This document shows positions 34,891-46,300 of a DNA stretch of 64,000 nucleotides, one piece after another. The DNA lies in the NCBI GenBank assembly GCA_949361645.1, contig OX442418.1, positions 11,690,632 through 11,754,631 of the forward strand. Direction: 5' to 3'. The notes under the pieces were generated by a model. It made no database searches. It was not told where the DNA came from and saw only the letters and a program-made list of their open reading frames with translations. The position numbers were made by a program, and so were the translations under genes. How positions within the stretch are numbered: position 1 is the first letter of the stretch; every line of letters starts with the position of its first letter. Source of the stretch: Spongilla lacustris. Lineage: Eukaryota > Porifera > Demospongiae > Spongillida > Spongillidae.

Positions 34891-37800
34891 TATATGTAAA
34901 TATATGCATACATGTACATGTACAATGTCCATTGTTTGGTTCTCACAGCGATAATTATCTGCCATGGACATTTTAAAGCAATTGCATTATTTGGCATTCA
35001 CTATCATATGAATAAATAGTAAAAAAATGTAGTCACTATAAACTCTATTTTCAAGGGAAAATCGATTTAGCTCTTTTCATAATGATTGGTTATACACCCT
35101 GCACCACAGCAACCACTTCATGTTGCCTCCCCCCACACCTGTGTGCATGTCTTGCAGATCTACAGGACGTAAAAGCAAGTAACATAGTTTTATATGGTTA
35201 TTGATTTACTAGAAAATGTATATTATCCATCAGTTTTAAATCTAACCCAACAATGAGGTACTGAAGGCTAGCAGATAAATTGAGAGCACACTCCCTATTA
35301 GTTTTTCCATTTCTCACATGGCAAAACACTGAGTGAGTGTTGTTTTTTTACAGCATTGAACATTATGTATATGTACATGTGTACCTGCATGTAATATCTT
35401 GTACAATCTTTTCCAACCCCAACTACAGCTGCTAGGTGCCTCTGGAGTAAACTGTTCTTATTATCAGCAATTGCTCAATGACACCTACTCATCACCTGAG
35501 TTTCTCCAGGTTGCACAACAGAACCAGGTACAGTGTAAGGTGGTGACTAAACGGTTAATTTGTGTACATGTATGTGTCCAAAAGTATACCTTTGAGTGTG
35601 TGGTCTGACTGACACATGAAGGAGATATGGTATGGCTAGGTGTGTTGTTTTTATCTTGCAGGATCTTGTGCAGCTCCTGAGGAATAAAACTGGCATCCGA
35701 AACCTCAGTTCTATTGATATATATTACATCGAGGATACTCTCCTTATTGATGTATATATGTCTCTAACCCCATGACTACATGTAGACATTTATAAGTGTC
35801 TGCACTCACTAACATCCATTTCAGAGCATCTATACAATAGAACACCAGACTGGTACAATATCACGCTCTGCAATCGAATCAAAAGCCTCACAGATTACAC
35901 TAGTGCCCTGATGTTCAGTACATTGGAGATGAGGCGCCTTGCTGCAGGCCAGTACTTTGTGCACAGTGTGGTACAGCACACTTGTGCACATTTATGCAAT
36001 GTTGGCTACAGAGGCATGCACACCATTTGAAAAACATCAAATTACCCAATTTGGACAAATGTGTTGCCTGCTGTGTGTATGCCATAAATTGTGATCAATT
36101 GCAATGATTGCAGAGCCACATACAAGGTTCATGGCTGCCAGATAATGAGGTTCTCAATAGTTATAGCCATCTTGCTTGCCTCTTGCTTGCCTGGCCTTAG
36201 TTCAATCATCCACCACTGATAATACCACCATAGATCTCTCATATACTCTACTCCATTATTACTGAACTCTGAAGGGTGAACCATGTCAGCATAAAAATAT
36301 TCATTTTCGTTTGCTCATATTGTGAAACACAGAGATGTAATGTAGTTGTTTTCTAGCTGTCTAAAAACGTTTGTGCTACCGCTTAACTGTCGGGTATTGG
36401 TTCAAATTAAGTAAGCATTGATGTGTGGATTGTAAGCACCTCAGTGAAGCAGTTGGCACTATGGAGAAAAAATATCTCAGCACGACAATTGTGGCTGATT
36501 GCTCCAGAGTCTAGATAAATATTGTGCCACCATGAAGTGCTGTTGCATTTCTACTAAGTTATTGTGTGCTTGATTTGTACTATGGTACATGTACAATCCT
36601 TACAACTCTTAATGTTATTTAATTGCTATACCTTAATTATTTTACACTGCACACACCTTAATTAGTGCCATGCCACCACAAAAGCCCTAACCCACACCTA
36701 ACTAAAACTTATTATTAACTGAATTGAAAGTACAATGTATGTCACTGAACTCGATATAAGGACTTCTACTAGGTCATTGGAGGGGCAACACCCTTCCTGT
36801 TGTGTATTGGAATTAACATACTATCTGTCAAATCTTTCACAGGTTTGTGGTTTAATGAGGTCTTGACCAACATGAACTACACAGTCACTCGTAATCCACA
36901 GTTTAAGGACCAAAAGTTATTTTTATACTCTTCTGTAAGTTTATAAATTATCTTCACTACCAACACTTTCAATGTCTGTTATAGTTACATGTATAAGTAT
37001 GTTGAAATGTTATGTTTCTCACAGCAGGTGCATATATAGCTTGTTCATTTTTTACTAATGCTGCCGATAATTATAATTCTACCTGCTTTTTTTCCACGGA
37101 TCATGAGATGCTATCAATCACTAATATATCTTTTTATTTCAATTGTGGACTTAACCATGTAGATATTACACCATTTTTTATTGTCTTGTGTAGCATGACA
37201 CCACAGTGGCGGCCATGATGAGTGCATTGGGCGTCTACAATGGCATCCAGCCTCCTTATGCATCGGCCTTCATCGTTGAGCTATTCTCCAATAACAGGTC
37301 AGATAAGCTACAGGTATGGGGGCCATCCATATATAAAGTATGTTACGCACTGAATTTGTGACACTGTTTAAACAGGTATGGGAAATAAAGTGTATATAGA
37401 CAGCCCCTGTGTCACTAGCCCCTGAAATTAGGACTTGCATGTGTAACCTATATTATGAATGTCATCAAAAATGTTACTGTGTATAACTCATGACCCAACA
37501 ATTGGATAGTTTAGATCAAACATTGTATTGCTTAGCATGACATTACATCAGCTGAATTTTATCCTACCACCCTATGTATACCTGTATGTATAGTTTGTGC
37601 AATATAATATTAATTGAATACAATAAGTTACAAATGTATATAAAACATTCTCTCTGAGATATTTAGGATTTGTAGGCAATGGTGGTGTAAAAAGGAAGGA
37701 AACAAGATATGGAATATATTGGATATACGATAACCACATAAATGAAATGCCGCCTTATGTGTTCTACAAGGTGCTAAATTTAGGAATATTGTCTGATAGT

Positions 37801-40091
37801 ATCTCCTGTGTGTACATGTGTTCATAGTTCCATTCCCATTTACACCACCAAATCCTATATACCACCAACATTTCCAAAGATTTTTTTTTATGCTGGTGCT
37901 GATGTGGTATTAATATTACATTGTGTCCTTTTTTTATTTTATTTTCATACACAGTGATTTCTTTGTGAAGCTTTTCTACAGAAATGACACCACCTCTGAT
38001 AACATTGAGGCATTGGCCATTCCTTGGTGTGGAGGAGCCACCAGCTGCACTTGGGCACAGTTTTTGAAGTACATACTGAGTGTTAGAAATATAGTTAGGA
38101 TGGAGGTTGGTTACTCATACTACACAACCATGGCTGTGTCATTGATACTGCTCTGCTAGTTCAACTGTTCACTGCAGTCAAATAATCTTGTACATACAGT
38201 CAAATCCATCCCTTGTGCCACCCTGTCTATTTCAACTGCTACTTGCAGTCCAAGCTAAAGCCAAATCGTTTTGGTCCATGAATGCATAAGTATTACTCAT
38301 TTTTTTAAATGTGGATTACAATGGTGATTAAAACAGAAGACACAGTCAGGACAACCATGCTGTTTATGCAGTGCCAATACATGTAGCATATAGCAGAAAA
38401 TCTTCAAAGGTGAAATCTTTGTGAATCTGGTGGACACTCAGATCTCGTGGAAAACCTTCCACAAATATCTTGATCCGTCAATGCTATAAAATGATGTGAT
38501 ACATACAAATTTGCAAAGAAAACTTCCACTGACAGTCTAAAAACTGTGATTGGAATGTGTAATAGCACATTTGGTCATATGTAGCGGCATCTTGTGTTAA
38601 AGATGATAGTACATCTGTGTGCCATCACATAGAGCCTGCATGATGCCAATAGCTGTAGGGAGTTGATGACTGGAGGGTGAAGTTGTAGTTCAGTCCAATG
38701 TTTACACAATCTGACAGCAAACTTAGCCTAACGTTTGTTGGTTCTGCACACCCTATGCAGATCTAAAGCTACAGGTGTTTTCTTAGTTTCAGGATCCACC
38801 TGTACCCCATACTGCTGCTGAGTGGCTGTACAATTTGACTATATTCCTTTGTTTCAAACTTGTAACCAGCAGCTTGGGTTTTAGTAAATAGAGACTGTAT
38901 GAAAGTTACCCAAATGAGTTCATATTAAATTAGGTTTTCATTCTGCAAAGGATATTAATCGGTACTGACTTAGCTAAATTAAATACATAAACCAGACAGA
39001 GCTATACCTGTGGGCCATCATAACCAATGCTTACAGACTGTACTTTTAAAAGTAAAATTCTTATGTTCTAAAATGCATAGATGTTTGTAACACGCAGTTA
39101 CATGTAATGCAAATCTTTTTCCACTGTAGTTTTACAAAAGCTTTGATACCAACTGACTGGACTGCTGAATGTGCACTCCTCCTCCACCCTCCTCCCCCTC
39201 CCCAACTCCTTCCACAAACCTCCCTACCATATCTCCTACAAACACCTCCCCATCACCATCTTCATCTCAGCTATCATCTAATGCAGGTATGTCAAATTTA
39301 AGGCATGCCTTCTATTCATCATTGGCACCATGTGTATCAATACTGATGGACTGATGCAGCGCTGAAAGTTTGAGGGAGCTCTATATAATGGTTATTGCCT
39401 AGATGCATACAAATGAATTATTTTTTTTAATTGTAGGCTGGAGTATAATTATGTATACTTGTCTGTTTGCAGTGACCGTTGGACTTGCAGTACCACTGGC
39501 TCTGAGCCTATTTGTAAACTTGATCCTGGTCTTCTTTATCATTTGGAAGTATTTAGGAAAGAAGGGATATGATCACTGTAGTTACATTCCAATAAATACC
39601 ACATGAAGTGTGCGTGGTCTTCTTTCTTGTATTCAGTACAGTTAATTTAATTTTGAGTTCAAATGTGGTACTAATTGGCAGCACACACATTACCTGCAAT
39701 GCAGACATGCATGCAGGCATAGGTAACCAGCATAACCTCTCAGCAAACTTTGGTACATTTTATCTCACCCCAATTGGCCAGCTACAGACATATACAATAA
39801 TTACGTATATATGTAAACAACTGCTGAAAATCATATTATATACTGCTTCTCTCTTTCCATTCATCCATCTTCAGCTAGAAACCATTCTATGTAAAACTAT
39901 TTTTTTCCACAGCCCTCAGGGTTACAGTGATTAAGATATACACAATGTATATATGTGCTCACATGTAACATCCTGTCGCCATCATGAATACTCAAACATA
40001 CATTGTATTAATCATCACTGAGTAAATATCATTTTGGGGGGAAATGACATAGAATGCTGCAGGCATGGAGATTTGTGGGCCAGGGAAAAAC

Positions 40092-40191
40092 GGGGGGGGG
40101 GGGAGGGGGGGGGAGGGAGGGGGGGAGGGGGGGAGGGGGGGGGAGGGGGGGGGAGGGGGGGGGAGGGGGGGAGGGGGGGAGGGGGGGGGGA
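40092..40191. repeat. G-rich (GGGGGGGA)n microsatellite
   Basis: About 100 bp of runs of 6-10 G separated by single A. Frames through it are artefacts. High G-quadruplex potential. Confidence 0.97.
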
Positions 40192-40797
40192 GGTCATTTT
40201 ACCCTAGGTAGGACATTTTGTCCTATAATGGTGTAGAGTGTCCAGGGGTTTAATGTTCAGTGGGAAACTATACACTGGGGGACAATTTACCTTCTCACAC
40301 TGGGTCAAAATGAATATAAAGTGACGGCAATAACAGAAATGCAACCATCACCCAATGCACATATCAAGTGTTTTTGAATTATCTACAATCATGGTTGGAC
40401 TGTGCATTTGAAGTGACCAAGGTGTGGCCATGGACATAGCCTTCATACATCTGTGCTGCAAAGGATCAAAGTGTCTATATGTGAGTAAATATCATACAGT
40501 ACTATTTTACGAATTATTGGTTTTTCGCAGCAGCCGTCATCAATCTGTATATGGGCCTGATTCCAGCCTCTGACCAATAGTTGTGTCCAGGTCCACTGGA
40601 CCACTAATGCACTACCTACCTCACCTACATGTACATGTACAAGGCAAAGAGATCCCCCTCTGTACCTCGACTAATGAGTTTATTAAATTCCTTAGTATGG
40701 TTTCAATCAAATTAATATCACAATTAAGCAATTATGCAAATCAGTCTGGATAAGGATACATGTACGTATTGTATGTGCACACTCAGTTTTAATCATA

Positions 40798-41960
40798 TCA
40801 CTCAGTATCTAAATACAATACAGTCAATACATCATAGTTAGCAACATACACACTACTATCTCTGGGATCTAGTGCAGTACCCAGGGGATAGTTCAGATTC
40901 GCCATTGTATGGATCCATAGGCTGCAATGGTCTATGGCCAGATCACATGGATATCGAAAACACTGGTCCCTTTGATGGTTATTATAGTCAGAAACTACCA
41001 GTCTGCTGTTCATATCAACAATGACTGACTGGACGTTCCCAGACCTGATACATACCATCTCAACTTATGGACTGAGGAACTCTCCATTTGACATCAGACC
41101 ACTGTGATATAACATATAGTACATCTCCCTTGATGGCTATACCATATGGTGCACTGAACTGACAATCACCACTTCCACCACTACCTATGGTATTCTTCAG
41201 TTCATCAAACCTCACTCCCTACATAGATGTCTTCATTGTCATGGATGGCAACACAATATGGACTATTACACTTGATCACTTGATGGGGATTATGAGTTGT
41301 ATAAGGTCTGGTAGATGTGTTCAAATCTCAGATAAAGGTCCATCCATTGTGATGACCAGTTGGTGAGGACCACCAGTTTGAGGGGTGAGGATGATGGTGT
41401 AGGTACACATGTACCATCCCTGTGGTCCTCCACCTCTCCATACACAACTGCTCCACTATGGACCTTGGACCTCATCTCACCCTTCACCTGTACACCACCA
41501 TGTGGGTACCCCTCCCCCTCTGAGGTCTTGCTCTCTACCTTAACATGGAACCTGCTCCCCACCTTGGCTACTGATATGGATGTCCATGTGTTGAAGATGG
41601 AGTCAGACACAGCTCTGATACATCAACAAATTGGACAAGATCTTCAGACACATCTACATGTATATACATGTAACACTACCGTGTTTTGGTATAGTCTGGA
41701 GCCTCTGCAGTTCTGTGGATATTTAAAAGCTACCACCTCATGGTCAGTGTGGAGGATGTGGGAGGCCACCTCAGTGTAGTGACCAATGTCCTCAACTATC
41801 TTCTTAAACTGTTCATTCTGGAGGATCAGAGCAGTTGTCTTGGACTGACATTGAAATGGCCTTCATCTCTGAGAATAGTTTTTTTTTCTTCCTTTCCTTC
41901 AATGTTTGCTGAAGTATTCCAAAGGCTTGGTCAATGGCCATGATGGCATTCCTTTTGGAG
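40798..41960 (-). pseudogene. TRIM/filamin/NHL-repeat protein remnant (TRIM2/3/71-like)
   Basis: Three domains follow in the correct order on the minus strand. A coiled coil (about 41960-41700) reads QAFGILQQTLKERKK, then pieces of FKKIVEDIGHYTEVASHIL in changing frames. A filamin-type Ig repeat (about 41610-41330) has GGVQVKGEMRSKV and, after a frame change, GPHQLVITMDG. NHL propeller repeats (41250-40798) contain GSGDCQFSAPYGIAIKGD and YPLGTALDPRDSSVYVANY. In this family such proteins are RNA-binding or ubiquitin-ligase regulators. RING and B-box domains are not present, and several frameshifts and stops break the frame. One break coincides with an extra ACATGTAC at 41407-41414. Confidence 0.75.
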
Positions 41961-42007
41961 ATCTCCATTTGTTCTATCATGCACCTTGTCAATTACTACT
42001 GATGGCT

Positions 42008-42430
42008 CTAGTCAGCTTTGTCACAATGGCTTTTCACTATGGCTCTTGCACAAGTTCTGGGGGCAGGAGTACTTATCCGCCCCCCCCCCCCCCCCCCACA
42101 CCAATGCATGTTCTCCACAAAAGCATCACAAAGCCTGTTGTACTGCATCACCTCTATGCTTTTACATGTTAAATCCAAACAATATGAGCTGGGCAGTGAT
42201 GACAGCTGGTGTTTTATGCCTAGCCTATGTTTGAAATTCTGAAGGATCAAGTCGTAAATTAAGTCCTGGAGAAACTAACAACTGCAGCATCTGGAGATGA
42301 GACAGACAACATTTAGGCAGGCTCTGTCAGGCAAAGATGAGCTGGTTGGGAGAGAGATGATTTTGGCAACATGGTGGTTTCTATATTAATGGCCTTGGTG
42401 GTCATTAAATTCTGAGCACAGACTGGATAT
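42008..42430 (-). mobile_element. Second short fragment of the endonuclease-bearing retroelement
   Basis: The minus-strand frame near 42110-42190 reads LDLTCKSIEVM then YNRLCDAFVENMHW, a degraded version of the TCKHGGDVV...HNRLRDVL segment. The following sequence to 42430 matches 18640-18920. An 18-C run (42080-42097) sits in it. Confidence 0.6.
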
Positions 42431-42516
42431 GCTGAGGGAGGTCCGAGAGGTTGTGCCTGTTCCCAAGCGCTATTGGAAGTGTCTACACCTGCATGCAAGG
42501 CAAAACAATGGCGAAG

Positions 42517-42923
42517 CAAGGGCGGATCCAGCGAGGGGGTCCTGGGGGTCCGGACCCCCCCCCCCCCCCTCAGGACCCATGATGAATGTAACTACTATCA
42601 ATGCCCCAGTCGCGTGCGCATAAAGATGCTTCGTGCTTCGGTGTATTGTTCCTCGACGACGCGTCGTTTAAAAGCGTTGCTTTGCATTCTTCGTATATCA
42701 TATAGGCGTCGGAAGGTAAATTACGAAATTTAACCTCGGGGTGGAGGCGGCTGATTTAATTTCATACAAGGACATCGTTCGACGCGTAAAATTGCATGCG
42801 TCGCCTATGTGATTCCCGCGATTTTTTTCTATGACTCACTTGACCGCATTTATACGTGCCAAGAGCTAGGTGGTTTTCAAACTGCAGGCTATATATAGGT
42901 CCGCTTAAGATTTATGCAGTTGA

Positions 42924-42958
<35 letters not shown>

Positions 42959-43021
42959 GGGGCCCTGGATATACTGTCCCCCTCACCGGACACTATAACC
43001 TAGGGTATATTGCTCCCCCCC

Positions 43022-43052
<31 letters not shown>

Positions 43053-43151
43053 AGGAATAACATGCAAAAAAATTGCGCGCGCCCCTCCCTCATCTTTTAT
43101 TCATGTCGGACCCCCCCCCCCCCCCTCGCCGAATTCCTGGATCCGCTACTG
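42517..43151. mobile_element. hAT-like non-autonomous element with poly-C tracts
   Basis: The left end CAAGGGCGGATCCAG and the right end, complement of CAGTAGCGGATCCAG, bound about 635 bp. Inside are C runs of 15 (42555-42569), 31 (42926-42956), 30 (43023-43052) and 15 (43111-43125). GCGAAG occurs at both borders, but no clean 8-bp duplication. It inserted about 180 bp upstream of the intact phosphatase start codon. Confidence 0.65.
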
Positions 43152-43179
43152 CGAAGGTCAATTGCATGAGAATTAACGT

Positions 43180-43226
43180 CTCGCGGGCCATGACGTAATA
43201 ACATTTATTACGTCATGGCCCGCGAG
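43180..43226. promoter_or_regulatory. 47-bp perfect palindrome with two CRE-like half sites
   Basis: A perfect 22-bp stem (CTCGCGGGCCATGACGTAAT plus AA) closes on a CAT loop (43202-43204). Each arm carries TGACGTAA or its complement TTACGTCA, resembling CREB/ATF or bZIP binding sites. It lies about 100 bp upstream of the ATG at 43329. A promoter role is inferred from position only; it may instead be a tiny inverted-repeat insertion. No equivalent was seen upstream of the disabled paralogue. Confidence 0.5.
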
Positions 43227-43328
43227 GTCGAAGTGTTTTCGAAGCGCGATTTTGAACTGACGTCACACACATAAATACATGTACTGAATCCGATTTATTT
43301 ATTTATTTTTGCCCCGGAGCATTAGTCA

Positions 43329-46300
43329 ATGGAGAATCATGGTGTGACATCGATTCTAGTGGCTCTATTTCTCCTCGAATTCTGCCGACTTTGCTGGTGT
43401 GACCCTCAATTGGAGCTGTCGGCAGTGGTAAGTTTGTCTCTCGCGCAATTAAACATTGCACCACGAGAGCAGCGGAGCTGCTGTCATGATAAACACGTGC
43501 ACATGCACAGGTGTACCGTCACGGTGATCGTACCCCAGTTTTTACGTGGCCTACTGACCCGTACGCTAGCCCGTCTCTCTGGCCGCAGGGATTCGGACAA
43601 CTGACAATAGTAAGTGGCGTTAATCATCCATGACGAGCCAGCTACCATGCACATGTACATGTTACCGTTTAATAATTGCAGCTAGGGATGCAACAGCATT
43701 ATCTCCTCGGACATTTGTTCCGCGAGCGGTACATCAACACGACCTATCCGGGCTTCCTCTTCGAGAACTACACGAGCGTGCAGGTAAGGATGGTCGTGGC
43801 CCAACATCGGAGAGCACCGTGAGGGGTCTGCATCATTATAAAATATCACAAAATTAATATACCTATACCGACATGTAATCCGCGGGCTGCTTGTTTCACG
43901 ATTCACCGCATGCAGGTCAATTTTATTGGTACATATACATGTACTAAAGTTGTTTACATATTTTTCATTTTTGGAGACACCTACATGCATGCATATGTGC
44001 TATTGTGTTGTCTTTATTCCTAGACGTATGTGCGGAGTACAGATTACGACCGCACACTGATGAGCGCGGAAGCACAGCTGTCTGCCTTCTTTCCTCCTGA
44101 TGCGGATCAGGTAGGTTCAGAGAAACCAGCTCAATCATCGCGATTAATGCAATTATGCTTGCACGCAGATGTTCGTGGACAATTTGTCATGGCAACCAAT
44201 ACCTGTCCATACAGTGCCTCTTGCGGAAGACAATGTGAGATATAAAGGGAGGTGGGAACAAGTAAAGAAAGGGGAAGGGGGAGGGGGAAGCATTGTAAAG
44301 AATTAGGATAGATCGTGGATGGATCGTGCAAAGAATGCATGTCAGTTTTTAAAGCATAACATCACTTCCCAAATGGCACTTACCGGCCCCAGCCTGGCCA
44401 AAAGGCCAGCAGTCATTGGGGCTGTGGTTTAATTTAATGTAGCATGTACTCTATATATTGATAAGGGGAAAGGTGAAGTAGTTAGAACTGTTGAATCAGC
44501 CAACTAATTGAAGCACAAGCATTTGGCAGTGTGTGTACCTGTGTCTGTACTCTTGCGAATGAAGGTCACGCACTTCATTGTGATAAGTACCAGCTTTTAC
44601 ATGTAAGTCATCTGTCATAACAGTCTACATGCACCGCTATCAGTTTGCTGTATGCTCTCTCACTCTGTATGGATACCACATTGTTAGTGATGAGCTTGTT
44701 TCTCTGGCCCAACACTATCAATGCTTTGATGCTGATTTGTTGTTGTTGTTGTTGATGGTGATGTTTTTGTTGTTGTTCCATCTCTGCTCTCAATTCTTTA
44801 TCTTTTTAAATAAATAAGCAATGGTTCGCAATTATGTTGTTACTCTGGTATTGATGCACACTTTTATGGGTGGTGCCATGTTGCTGCCACGTCAGCCCTG
44901 TGGTACTTACAGGATTTTCCATATGCGGCTTCTTAAATGCAGGGGGGTGTGCACACTATCTGGGAGCTAATAGCAGGTGGTATGGGCACATAGACTGGCT
45001 CTGTGATGAATATAGCAGTCTCTCCATGTGCACGATCTGCACCTCTGGTGCATGTTCTGGGCTGGATAGTTAATTGCAGGTGTGGCTTTCATAAGTATTA
45101 GGTTTATTATTCCTTCTTGGCATCCATCAGAGTACCATTAAATGATTTTAAAAATAGTTCCAGGATAAATACACTACGAATAATGTGTAATTATGCACAA
45201 CACTAATGGTGACATTCATGCCCATCCCCAGTCCAGCATAAGAATGCACCATTACATAACCCCCTTTGTGCTTAAGAGCATATGTCCTCCTGGCTAATAC
45301 AATGCCACAAGCCATCTGGTTGTGGTCTTTGTCTGGATGGGTACCAATTTTCAGATGCTACAATAGCACTGCAGGTGCACCTTGAGCAAGCAGGAGCATC
45401 AATTGGAATGATGTCAGTGCCCTGAACCTCCAGGGTAGTAACTTCAGCAATACCAGCCAGGTTATTGTTTAGTAGCTGTTCTTCACTTTTGACTGGGTGT
45501 GTCGCCTAATCACCCTCATCACCCTCAGGTGAATCAACTGCAAATGTTTCTCTTAGAATCTGTGGTTAGTTGGGCTTCATCATCAATTCTTATTCCTTGG
45601 GCACATGGTTTGAGTCAGTTGAAATGACAACTTGATGCCGTCTCTTGTTTTTGCTGGACTCAATGCAATATGTTACATTTGACAAATACAAAAGGACCCT
45701 GCCATTCCCCTGTGGAACTTAGCACTATATTTCCTCATTATCAAAAGTAGCAGGCAATGACAGTAAGGTTTTAATGTGTACAATCTCTTCCAATCAACTC
45801 CAGTTGCTCGCTGCCTATGAGATAAGCTGTTCCTACTATCAGCAATTGCTCAATGACACCTACTCCTCAATTGAATTTCTACAGGTTGTACAACAGAACC
45901 AGGTAAGGTGGGGACTAAAGGAATAATTTGTATTAGGGCCAATTCAAGAATGCGGTCTGGTTGATAGAGGATTATTTTTGCAGGATCTTATGCAACTACT
46001 GAGGAACAACACTGGAGTCCCAAATCTCAGCTTTCTTGACTTGCGATATGTCGAGGACACACTCTTTATTGAGGTATGTGTCTCATCCTAACCCCGAACT
46101 GTACGGAGTGATTTATGAGCGTCTGCGCTCAATGACATCTGTTTTCAGAGTATCTACCATAGGACACCAGACTGGTACAATATCACACTTTACAACCAAA
46201 TCAAAAACCTCACAGATTACACTAGTTCCCTGATGTTCAGTACATTGGAGATGAGGCGCCTTGCTGCAGGCCAGTACATTGTGCACAGTGTGGTACAGCA

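Larger units (their letters stand above)
30615..39606 (+). pseudogene. Histidine acid phosphatase paralogue, 13 exons, disabled
   Basis: Exons align one to one with the intact gene at 43329: 30615-30704, 30837-30929, 30992-31093, 31621-31707, 31773-31838, 35429-35527, 35662-35751, 35827-35947, 36843-36934, 37194-37297, 37955-~38093, 39130-39286 and 39473-39606. Kept are the signal peptide, RHGDRTP (exon 2), RSTDYDRT (exon 4), HDTTV (exon 10), a membrane helix and a YIPI tail motif. Lesions are a TAA at 31001-31003 in exon 3 where the paralogue has CAA, no phase-matched donor after exon 11, and exon 12 shortened by 52 nt with a resulting frameshift in the proline-rich stem. Exon 8 probably uses an acceptor 2 nt further in, which keeps the frame. 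Intron 5 (3.6 kb) holds a gypsy fragment, a MITE and a minisatellite. If the stop is real, only a short N-terminal peptide could be made. Confidence 0.88.

Noticed and set aside
42856..43176. Proline-rich frames across poly-C
   Set aside because: Homopolymer translation inside a hAT-like element.
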